From positions 1,488,001 through 1,552,000 of the forward strand of contig NC_014759.1 of the NCBI RefSeq assembly GCF_000183425.1: DNA of 64,000 nucleotides, written 5' to 3'. This document shows positions 17,320 to 23,909 of the stretch, in pieces; position 1 is the first letter of the stretch; each line of letters begins with the position of its first letter. The notes under the pieces were generated by a model. It did not search any database. It worked only from the letters and a program-made list of their open reading frames with translations, and was not told the DNA's origin. Source of the stretch: Marivirga tractuosa DSM 4126. Its GTDB lineage: Bacteria; Bacteroidota; Bacteroidia; Cytophagales; Cyclobacteriaceae. The position numbers were made by a program, and so were the translations under genes.

Positions 17320-18510
17320 GCTTTCTCTAAATGAATTATTAGGCAAAGACCATGCGCCTTGCCTAATTTCCCTACATCCCTTTCACTGTCCTAAAAATTA
17401 GCCAAAGCCCATGTCTCCCTCAGCCGAAAGCCTTTAATTTCCCTAAAGGGTAAATCAAACGCCCTCGGCTAACCAACCGCACTTACCCGCACAATCCTTC
17501 CCTCAAAGCTTTTGCTTTTTTTTCTGTTAAGCAGATAAAGTGGTAAAAAAGCAAAAGGAAGTGGTCTTTTTGGCTCCCAAGCCAAAAAGTTGTTGTTTGA
17601 TATACCAGCCGCACGGCCAGGCACTATGGTGTGCTGCACTTGGGCTGCGGCAAAGGGCCTCGCCAGCATTGGCTTCAGGCTTTAAATAAGTATTAATTTA
17701 TAAGGTATTTAAAGCCAAAAGCCAACCCCTTCGGGGCAAGTGCTGTCATGCCCCTTGCAGCTTAGCCCAAGTGCATCACGGCAACCTACCTGGTCTGTTC
17801 CTTTAAAATTCCGTAAACTCCATTTAAAAGCAACAGCACCCGGTTGCCCGAGTTAGGCTCGCCTGCGGGCGCCCCCGGGCTGCGGCTTGTCATGGTTTTT
17901 AAAAAAAGCTGTTAGAGTTTATGATTAAAACGGTTACAACTTTTTTTAACTAAAAACCACGCCAAGCCTTGCTCGCTCCGTTACTCTCCGCTCATAGCTA
18001 GCCCCCGTTTCCTTCGGTCACTCTCGGTCTACCACCCGGGGTCGCACTCGCAGACGGCTCGACACACAGCGGATTGCAAACCATTCCGTAAACTCCATTA
18101 TTTGCAACCGCTCTTCCTGCGTTCACCTTCCCGCATCTTCCCGCATTAGTGCCTTGATCAAACTGTAGTGCCAATACGATAGGACAGTATTCCACATCCT
18201 TTCCCAAATTCCCCACCACCCATTTAAGGTGCGGCTATAGCCGCGTGGAATTAGCCCCAGGAATTTGGATTGAGGCTTTTAATAAGTATCGCAGGTAAAT
18301 ATTTCTTCAAAAATTAAATAAAAGAGGAAAGCAAATTAGGGATGAATTGCTTTTCGGCCGCAAGTCCAAGCCCTTTGGGTTTTTTGAAAAATCTCCTCCG
18401 CTCACCAGCGGAAGTATTTTTCAAAAAAGACTTGCCCCCGAAGCAATTCCCCCTGAAAGAAAAGCTTTCTCTTTTCTTTTTTTTGTTTTTTTTTCTTTTC
18501 TCTTTTGAAA
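17320..18510. repeat. GC-rich, palindrome-dense noncoding block
   Basis: No plausible gene lies in this 1.2-kb stretch, which is visibly more GC-rich than its neighbours. It contains a run of strong inverted repeats: 17338-17346/17359-17367 (9 bp), 17422-17427/17464-17469, 17509-17521/17545-17557 (13 bp), 17566-17575/17580-17589 (10 bp), 17636-17646/17764-17774 (11 bp), 17669-17688/17706-17725 (11 + 7 bp), 17884-17901/17951-17968, palindrome 18231-18244 and 18378-18390/18415-18427 (13 bp). The sequence attccgtaaactccat occurs twice in hairpin loops (17808 and 18083), and a 25-bp segment recurs with four differences (17669-17693, 18265-18289). It could be structured RNA, recombination substrate or element debris. 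Confidence 0.6.
18344..18505 (+). ncRNA. Candidate structured RNA or terminator-like multi-stem element
   Basis: A nested structure is visible: GAATTGCTT near 18343 pairs with AAGCAATTC near 18440, CAAGTC pairs with GACTTG, TTTTTTGAAAAAT (18378-18390) pairs perfectly with ATTTTTCAAAAAA (18415-18427), and the apex holds CCGCT/AGCGG around CACC. It is followed by AGAAAAG/CTTTTCT and a long T-rich run (18475-18500) that would terminate transcription on the plus strand. Class unknown; it does not match an RNA family I can name. Confidence 0.35.
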
Positions 18511-18819
18511 ATATTTCCCTGTAGTGTGTAGGTTATTTGATAGGTATTTTTCCATAGCTTACTTTACCGTAAATTCATTTACTATAGTCTACAAATATGA
18601 AAAGAAGCAATATCTTGAAAAGTCGACTCTAGATTTATAGTATTAAAGAATGTTTTAAAATCTATGCCTCTACCGACTAGCACACTTTCCAAAAACAAAT
18701 TGACAGTTTTATTAAAATCATAAAATTTGCAGGATACTGAAAGTTGGGAAAAGTAACAAGTTGAAATTTTCGGACTTAATTTTTTATATCTTCGTTGACA
18801 GCTAACAGACCACGGTACA

Positions 18820-19614
18820 ATGAAAAAAATATGGAAATTCATTAATGGAGTATTTAACAACAATGGATTGTTTTTTACACTCTTGATCGTAATCATCGGA
18901 TGTGTAATTTTAGTATATTTCAATGATTACTTTATTAATAAATATAAAGTGCAAGAAATTATTCCACTCTATTCATTCGATAAAATCAATAAGACATTAA
19001 ATTATGCTTTATCGGTGTTGACTGTAATGTTATTATATCTGAATTTCAAATTGCAGCAAGATGAATTTAGAAACATTCGTAATGCTAATGAGGAAATGGT
19101 CAAAGCCAATCAGTCTATGGTAAAAACCAATGAGAAGACCAATGAAATCCAAATTGTTTTAAGTGAAAAAGGTAAAATCGATGAATATATAACCGAGGAC
19201 TTTGATAAAATCTCTACATCATTATTCGAAGCATTTAATGAATATAATTTTTTTCAGGTAACATCTGGCTACGATTTAGTTATGATGGGAAGAATTATAA
19301 ATGAAATTAATGAAAAAGAGCTGAAGAAATTTTTAGAATCCTGTAAAATAATCGAAAGAAGAATTCAAACTCTTACAAAAATCATAGAAGACGAATTCAA
19401 TTTAAAAATTATTACAAGTAGTTTTCATAATGATTTTATAAATCTTTTTGAAAGAGTAGAAGACAAAAAATTTGAAGATACAACTTTTAAGTTTCACTTA
19501 GCGAGTAATTTTAATGATGTTCATTTCAGGGAGAGTATTAGTAAAAAAATGCTAGATACTCATAAAATACTAATTAATTTAAATCACATTAAGAAGCTAA
19601 TACATAGTGTATAA
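18820..19614 (+). CDS. Two-TM membrane protein with coiled coil, unknown
   Basis: A 264-aa protein with TM1 at about 15-38 (GLFFTLLIVIIGCVILVYF) and TM2 at about 60-78 (YALSVLTVMLLYLNF). A Glu/Asn-rich coiled coil (80-115, NANEEMVKANQSMVKTNEKT) is followed by a helical cytoplasmic domain. I do not recognise a family. The architecture (two N-terminal TMs, then a soluble helical domain) is shared by some putative phage abortive-infection membrane proteins, but no diagnostic motif confirms that. Very AT-rich DNA flanked by GC-rich palindromic stretches suggests recent acquisition. It has no operon partner. Confidence 0.65.
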   Translation: MKKIWKFINGVFNNNGLFFTLLIVIIGCVILVYFNDYFINKYKVQEIIPLYSFDKINKTLNYALSVLTVMLLYLNFKLQQDEFRNIRNANEEMVKANQSMVKTNEKTNEIQIVLSEKGKIDEYITEDFDKISTSLFEAFNEYNFFQVTSGYDLVMMGRIINEINEKELKKFLESCKIIERRIQTLTKIIEDEFNLKIITSSFHNDFINLFERVEDKKFEDTTFKFHLASNFNDVHFRESISKKMLDTHKILINLNHIKKLIHSV

Positions 19615-20353
19615 TACTAAAAAAGCTCAATTTAAGGCATGCGATATTTTGCATTAAATTTTCATGATAGGCCATTCTCTATCTGTAGCCCTAATACTAT
19701 AGAGAAACATTTTCAGAATTCTCTTGATTTCATTTATGGTAGGCCTAAAGTCAGAAATCTTAACCCCAGTCATTTGAATGAATGGTTTTTAAACATGCAA
19801 AATTCAATACACATTCCTTTAAAATATTTTATTTAAGGGGTAGGTATTCACGGAATAAAATTTTATTCCAAGTTGCCCACTTTCCCAAAAAACTTCGAGC
19901 CAGCTTCTCTGCAACTCGACAGTGAAAAAATCAATCCAAACATAGTGAAATTTACAGGCATGCGGATGAGAAAGATGACAAGAGTTCGCGTTGCCGGCTA
20001 CAAAAATAATCTCCAGCATCCTTCCCGACTTCCAAACCCTTCATGCTCGTATTTTTTGTTGTGCCGCTCTTGCATCTATCTCACCGTTCCTGTGTGGAAG
20101 CGCACTATGTTTAAATTAATTTTTAGAGTGCGCATCGCCAGCCGGTGGTTGGTGGCGTACGTTCGTCTTCGTCCAGCGTTTAGTTTAACGCGGTTTCGTG
20201 TTCAGTCTGAAGGTTATTATTTCCTTCGGTTTTTGTGGTTTGAGATTAATTTCTCGCCATTGCCGTTTTAGTTTTATTTCCTGGTAGGTTTTGCCTGCCA
20301 GGTTTTTATTTTTTTGATAATTTCCCTGCGGTTTGGACATAAAAAAACCGTAG
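19615..20353. other. Intergenic region with inverted repeats and two opposing terminators
   Basis: No convincing gene. From 19850 the base composition changes: GCGCACT pairs with AGTGCGC near 20100-20135, GCGTT with AACGC near 20175-20192, and CCGGTGG/CCACC-like stems occur. The reading frame that spans 19873-20271 has an unlikely Arg/Phe/Trp-rich composition and follows these palindromes, so it is treated as noncoding. Confidence 0.45.
20280..20315 (+). terminator. Rho-independent terminator (plus strand)
   Basis: CCTGGTAGG (20280-20288) pairs with CCTGCCAGG (20294-20302) with one G-T pair and a 5-nt loop, followed by a T-rich tail. It marks the right end of the palindromic stretch. Confidence 0.6.
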
Positions 20354-20366
20354 CTATGAACTACGG
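20335..20366 (-). terminator. Rho-independent terminator of the DUF5675 cassette (minus strand)
   Basis: On the minus strand CCGTAG and CTACGG (20348-20353/20361-20366) form a stem followed by seven T. The stop codon of the small membrane protein lies in the loop, so it ends the three-gene minus-strand cassette. Confidence 0.7.
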
Positions 20367-20539
20367 CCTTTCTTCCTGATTTTCTTGACCACCCATTTCA
20401 TGGCCAAGGACATACAAAAACTGACTAATGCTCCGACAGCTGCTAAAATGCAAGTCTTGACAATATCCGCTGTTTGCAGATTGACCAGCACGGTGAGCAA
20501 TGTTCCCCCAGCTGTGCCTGCCTTACCGTGGACTTGCAT
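20354..20539 (-). CDS. Small membrane protein, holin-like in size
   Basis: A 61-aa protein from the ATG at 20539 (MQVHGKAGTAGGTLLTVLVN); the frame extends upstream but that part overlaps the DUF5675 gene more deeply. It has an N-terminal Gly/Thr-rich segment, one or two short hydrophobic stretches (TCILAAVGALVSFCMSLAMK) and a basic C-terminus (KKIRKKGRSS). Size and charge pattern resemble small phage holins, but this is analogy only. It overlaps the 3' end of the DUF5675 gene by 17 nt and is the last gene of the cassette. Confidence 0.6.
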   Translation of the reverse strand: MQVHGKAGTAGGTLLTVLVNLQTADIVKTCILAAVGALVSFCMSLAMKWVVKKIRKKGRSS

Positions 20540-21191
20540 CTCCCTTGTTTTTGACCTCAGGCAGTGGAGGAATTTTGACCTCATTATCCACTGTCACCTG
20601 ACTTACTGCAGTCAGGACACTGGCTCCAACCGTCAGATATCCTGCAACTGTAATCAAGCCAGCTGGCAATGTGATAGGCGCTCCTAAAATAGCACCCCCT
20701 GCAGCAGCCAATACCAAACCGATTGTCCGCAATTTTCTAAACAACTTTGGAGTGGGCTTTTTTACCCTTTCTAAAATATTGATAGCTGATTTCTCTTTAA
20801 TTGTGATGTAAATATGATTCTGCTTCTCTTGAGCCTCTTCAAAGATTTCCAAAAGCTTTTCTAAAGCATCCCGAGAGTTGATTCCTTTTCCGATGCCTGT
20901 TAGCTCCGAGACTGGTGCAATACAGCCTTCCAATTCTGTCCTAGCATCATTCGCAGGATGGATTAAAATCCAACTCCTTCCCGGAACACTTTTCAATATC
21001 AGGTGAAATCCTCTTTCATGGGTAATCCTCTTTTCCAAAAGGTATCTCCCTTCAGGAATGCAGCTGAAAAAAGGTTGATTGTCCTTCCACGGAAGTTCAA
21101 TAGTATGGCAGATTTTTTCACTGCCATACCTCAAGCTCCCATTGGTTCCGCCTGACCTATAATTTCGAATAAGTTCAAAACTCATTTCCAA
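20523..21191 (-). CDS. DUF5675 protein with C-terminal hydrophobic hairpin
   Basis: A 222-aa protein. Residues 1-130 match DUF5675 (LPWKDNQPFFSCIPEGRYLL, LIHPANDARTELEGCIAPV, GINSRDALEKL). Its conserved His, Asn, Cys and Ser residues suggest an enzymatic fold of the L,D-transpeptidase-like style, but activity is unproven. Residues about 150-200 carry two hydrophobic, Gly/Ala-rich segments (TIGLVLAAAGGAILGAPITL, AGLITVAGYLTVGASVLTAV) able to insert in a membrane. DUF5675 proteins are typical of phage-like and island loci in Bacteroidota. It starts 4 bp after the upstream conserved gene and overlaps the small membrane gene, so all three form one transcript. Confidence 0.75.
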   Translation of the reverse strand: MEMSFELIRNYRSGGTNGSLRYGSEKICHTIELPWKDNQPFFSCIPEGRYLLEKRITHERGFHLILKSVPGRSWILIHPANDARTELEGCIAPVSELTGIGKGINSRDALEKLLEIFEEAQEKQNHIYITIKEKSAINILERVKKPTPKLFRKLRTIGLVLAAAGGAILGAPITLPAGLITVAGYLTVGASVLTAVSQVTVDNEVKIPPLPEVKNKGDASPR

Positions 21192-21194
21192 ATT

Positions 21195-21965
21195 CTATAA
21201 AGGTCCAGGAATAGTATTGTCAATCTCTACCAATGCAAGAGCATTGTACGCACCGTTTTTAAGCGGGTACATAGTTCCATTTACTTCCTGCAGGAATTCC
21301 ACCCCAAAAAGTAAAAAGATTGGAAAATCTCCTGTTGTAGGAACCGTAGCGGTCAAGTTGATAGCTGATTCCGATTGAGGACCAATTGCAATATCACTGC
21401 TTTCATCAGTGTCCAAGTCGAAAGCTTCCCCTTCAAAGTCCACTTTACTTGCCGCTACAATCAAACGCATATGGGTAGCCCCTCCGGGAGCAGCAAAAGT
21501 ATTCTGAGGAATAAACCCTGGAATGTTAACTGTTGCCTCACCACTTGCTCGATCAATGGCAGCCGAAAAAGGCGCATACATAGTTGCATTAAGCTTTCCG
21601 TTTTGATTAAACTCAAAACCTTTCAGCAACAAAACATCCCCTTCAGTGACCTTTCTTTCCCCTCTATTGTTAGAGGTATCGCTTTTCACGACCTTCACCA
21701 TTTCTCGGGTCATTCGACTGGTCATCCGACTATCTGCAGCTTTCAAAAGCAATGGTCGAACAGAGGTTCTCAAAAGCCTTCCAGCCTTACCCGCTCTTCC
21801 AAATTCAGAACCATTTTCTCTGGTTCTCTGAAAGGCTGGATCATTTTTAATGGTTTCTTTTGAAACTCCTTCGGATTTCCTTGCCAAGTAGCCGTCCTTA
21901 GATTTGTAAAAGGACACTCCGCCCATTCTACCTGTAAAATTGATAATTCCATTTTGTCTTGCCAT
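21195..21965 (-). CDS. Conserved Bacteroidota hypothetical protein linked to DUF5675
   Basis: A 256-aa protein starting at ATG 21965 (MARQNGIINFTGRMGG); a longer frame to 22022 adds atypical residues. It has no signal peptide or TM. The basic N-terminal half (GYLARKSEGVSKETIKNDPA, FQRTRENGSEFGRAGKAGRL, DSRMTSRMTREMVKVV) looks helical and suited to assembly or nucleic-acid contact. The C-terminal half (130-256) is beta-rich (ATHMRLIVAASKVDFEGEAF, FPIFLLFGVEFLQEVNGTMY). I recall similar proteins in many Bacteroidota genomes, always unnamed. The co-transcribed DUF5675 and small membrane genes suggest one functional unit, perhaps a domesticated phage module. Confidence 0.7.
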   Translation of the reverse strand: MARQNGIINFTGRMGGVSFYKSKDGYLARKSEGVSKETIKNDPAFQRTRENGSEFGRAGKAGRLLRTSVRPLLLKAADSRMTSRMTREMVKVVKSDTSNNRGERKVTEGDVLLLKGFEFNQNGKLNATMYAPFSAAIDRASGEATVNIPGFIPQNTFAAPGGATHMRLIVAASKVDFEGEAFDLDTDESSDIAIGPQSESAINLTATVPTTGDFPIFLLFGVEFLQEVNGTMYPLKNGAYNALALVEIDNTIPGPL

Positions 21966-22119
21966 AATTGAAAAATTTATTTGATGAACCACCAAAGTAT
22001 TTCTCAAATTAGCGTTTGTCAAAAACTGGCTTCCGTTAAAGGTCGTGTTGTCTTAATTGGCAAGTATTGTCGTTTTAGCTTCCAAGAAATTGGCTATATT
22101 AGTGTATAGCATCCTTATG

Positions 22120-22141
22120 GATAAAGTATAGATAAAGTATA
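22120..22141. promoter_or_regulatory. Tandem 11-bp repeat before the small HTH gene
   Basis: GATAAAGTATA occurs twice head to tail (22120-22130 and 22131-22141), ending 5 bp before the ATG of the small HTH protein and in the divergent control region with the DUF5675 cassette. A perfect one-turn tandem repeat there is a reasonable operator for that protein. Confidence 0.4.
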
Positions 22142-22146
22142 AGCTT

Positions 22147-22344
22147 ATGATATTGAAAAGAACCGTTATCTATCCAAAGGACATTCAGCGCATTACAGGA
22201 AAAAGCGAACGCACCGGAAGAAGATTATTAGAGAAGATTCGAGAAAGAAGAGGAAAAGAAAAACACCAAATGATCACCGTTTCGGAGTTCGCAGATTACA
22301 CTGGAATCGATGCTGAAACAGTCCAGGAATACCTCACAGATTAA
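22147..22344 (+). CDS. Small HTH (MerR/excisionase-like) protein
   Basis: A 65-aa protein. Residues 8-35 (VIYPKDIQRITGKSERTGRR) look like a helix-turn-helix of the kind in small excisionase-like proteins, and residues 42-65 (MITVSEFADYTGIDAETVQE) like a second short helical unit. Similar unnamed proteins are widespread in Bacteroidota. It is divergent from the DUF5675 cassette, with the tandem repeat GATAAAGTATA just upstream, so it may regulate itself and the cassette. Confidence 0.65.
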   Translation: MILKRTVIYPKDIQRITGKSERTGRRLLEKIRERRGKEKHQMITVSEFADYTGIDAETVQEYLTD

Positions 22345-22568
22345 GCCGAATTATTAGGTTCTAATCCAGAAATTTCCCGCCTTTTCTTCATAAAATTTGC
22401 CCTTTTTTGCGTATATTTAACATATCAAAGAAAGGGTCTTTGATAACTGTTGCTTAATGAATCACTGATATAAAATCGACCATTTGAGACTAAAATAGTT
22501 GTGAACAATTAGGTGAACAGCAAATATTGAAAAAACTTAACTAACTGAATTATAGAGGTTAATATCAT

Positions 22569-22594
22569 AGGGTCGCAATCCTGCCACCCCGACT
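22569..22594 (+). tRNA. Truncated tRNA-Pro 3' end (possible attachment-site remnant)
   Basis: The segment AGGGTCGCA-ATCCTGCCACCCCGACT corresponds to the end of a Bacteroidota-type tRNA-Pro: GGGTCGC before the T arm, ATCCTGC as the T-arm 3' strand, CACCCCG as the acceptor 3' strand (22585-22591) and discriminator A. The T-arm 5' strand and loop start are missing, and no 5' half (CGGGGTG) or anticodon arm precedes it. A terminator follows directly, as after a real tRNA gene. It is therefore a nonfunctional 3' fragment, the kind left at the distal end of a tRNA-targeted island. The tRNA-Pro assignment is from memory of the family. Confidence 0.5.
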
Positions 22595-22595
22595 A

Positions 22596-22628
22596 AGCCA
22601 GTAGGTATATTTCTACTGGCTTTTTTTA
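22596..22628 (+). terminator. Rho-independent terminator after the tRNA remnant
   Basis: AGCCAGTAG (22596-22604) pairs perfectly with CTACTGGCT (22613-22621), with an 8-nt loop and a run of T. Probably inherited from the original tRNA transcription unit. Confidence 0.85.
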
Positions 22629-22977
22629 TGCTTGTGTACTCCCAATCCCAAAATACAAGAAGATGTATCCTGCATTAAGCGATAATTCTGAAAATTTAGG
22701 ATTGAGGTCTTTGCGACACCCACCATCTCACCGATGTCTTTACCAACACTCTCCTTTTCCCGTGATCTCTAAAACGCTGAGAATAAAAATCGCACCAGCA
22801 ATGCTGTAATTACACTAAGCAGCAAGCCTTTAGTGTATAAAGAATAAAACACCTTTATGATCACATTGGTGATTTGTTATCTGGTCCAACACTCTAAAAT
22901 CAACCCTCTCCAACTTTTAAACAAAGTAAAAACGACTTTTAAACAAACTTACTTCTTTTGTTTCTTCTGACCTTTGT

Positions 22978-23091
22978 TTCATATTAATTGAAGCTACTGA
23001 CGTGTATCTCTCAGTAGGTTTTGAGAATCTATCTCATTTTTCATCTACATTTAAAAAAGCATTTGGAGTCAGTCCACGAAACATTAATTAA
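22978..23091 (+). pseudogene. C-terminal remnant of an AraC-family regulator
   Basis: The plus-strand frame ending at TAA 23089-23091 reads LIEATDVYLSVGFENLSHFS then STFKKAFGVSPRNIN, the unmistakable second HTH of AraC regulators (VGFxxLSHFSxxFKKxFGVSP). Nothing upstream encodes the first HTH or a sensing domain, and the residues before VGF are already degraded. It lies 29 bp before a membrane-protein gene that it may once have controlled, and just outside the putative island end, so island insertion may have destroyed the gene. Confidence 0.7.
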
Positions 23092-23120
23092 AAGATCAAC
23101 AGATTTTAAAAAATACAACA

Positions 23121-23630
23121 ATGGAAATTTTAAAAATTGCCCAGGAATGGGCCAGATCGGAGGTTTTCTCCACACGATTCTTCATCATTTTCGCCATTCT
23201 ATTTTTAGCAGGAAGCGCAGGTTTTTGGCAGCTCGGAAAAACCGAATTGGCCAAGGCGTATATCATCCCCTTACTGGTAGCAGGTGTTTTGTTAATGACC
23301 ATTGGACTTGGATTATTTTTTACCAACAAAGCCAGAATCACTCAATTTGAAAAGGCATATAATCAAGATACCACTACCTTTGCAGTATCCGAAGTGGAGC
23401 GTGCGGAAAGTACCTTAAAAGAATATATCACTGTTTTCAAGGTGGTTCCCATGATTATTATTGTAGCCGCTTTGATCATTATATTTGTCAATGCCCCTAC
23501 ATGGCGAGCTATTGGCGTTACCACTATTGCCATGATGATGGTAATTTTATTGGTTGATGGCCTCGCGCATGCCAGAATTGAAGCTTACCATAAGCAATTA
23601 ATTATTTTGGTGAAGCAAAACGGTAATTAA
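23121..23630 (+). CDS. Four-TM membrane protein, unknown
   Basis: A 169-aa inner membrane protein with TM segments at about 19-37, 46-66, 106-124 and 130-146 and a central soluble loop (70-100, rich in Glu). No motif identifies a function. Similar unnamed proteins in Bacteroidota often sit behind an AraC-type regulator gene, and here the remnant of one lies directly upstream. The ATG at 23121 follows shortly after the remnant's stop. Confidence 0.7.
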   Translation: MEILKIAQEWARSEVFSTRFFIIFAILFLAGSAGFWQLGKTELAKAYIIPLLVAGVLLMTIGLGLFFTNKARITQFEKAYNQDTTTFAVSEVERAESTLKEYITVFKVVPMIIIVAALIIIFVNAPTWRAIGVTTIAMMMVILLVDGLAHARIEAYHKQLIILVKQNGN

Positions 23631-23863
23631 GTAACCTGAGTCTGTACATTGAAATATAAAGTTCTTGACTATTCATAATCTCAGTCAATTCTAAGAACTC
23701 TCATAATAGCCCGTAACTATGAGGCTTTATGCTAAAAACATTATTAGGGTATCCAGTAGTTTTTGTTTTGTATTTTCCTTCCATCATAGAATAATTCCAT
23801 TCACAGCTTATTAAATGAAGTTGATTTACAAAAATCCCAAAAAATAGACCTTTTGAAAACAAG

Positions 23864-23892
23864 AAAGGCACCCTGATGGGGTGCCTTTACTA
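23864..23892. terminator. Bidirectional rho-independent terminator
   Basis: AAAGGCACCC (23864-23873) pairs with GGGTGCCTTT (23879-23888), a 10-bp perfect stem with a 5-nt loop. It sits between two convergent genes, the membrane protein (plus) and the OmpA protein (minus), and can serve both. Confidence 0.75.
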
Positions 23893-23909
23893 TAAGTAAT
23901 ACTATTAAT

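Larger units (their letters stand above)
22345..22977. other. Noncoding region at the putative island end
   Basis: No complete gene. It contains a tRNA-Pro-like 3' remnant and terminator (listed separately). Beyond them, to 22977, I see only AT-rich sequence without convincing coding or structural signal. Confidence 0.5.

Noticed and set aside
17850..17970. Integron attC-like site (GTTAGGC and long imperfect palindrome)
   Set aside because: Single GTTRRRY/RYYYAAC matches occur, but no paired core sites with correct spacing and no integrase or cassette array are present.
17469..18219. Open frames on the minus strand in the GC-rich block
   Set aside because: They coincide with inverted repeats and show no protein-like signature.
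18342..18524. 60-codon open frame
   Set aside because: It runs through the nested stems and the T-rich tract; the poly-Phe end shows that it is not coding.
19639..19836. Possible 65-aa protein after the two-TM gene
   Set aside because: No recognisable features and poor composition; considered chance.
19873..20271. Possible 132-aa protein
   Set aside because: Composition is unusual (Arg, Phe, Trp, Tyr-rich), it follows inverted repeats, and no domain is recognisable; more likely a chance frame in structured DNA.
20523..22022. Prophage
   Set aside because: No capsid, portal, terminase, tail or integrase gene is in the window; only a small phage-like cassette is present.
22440..22595. Intact tRNA gene or tmRNA
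   Set aside because: Only the 3' end is recognisable; no 5' acceptor strand, D arm or anticodon arm precedes it.
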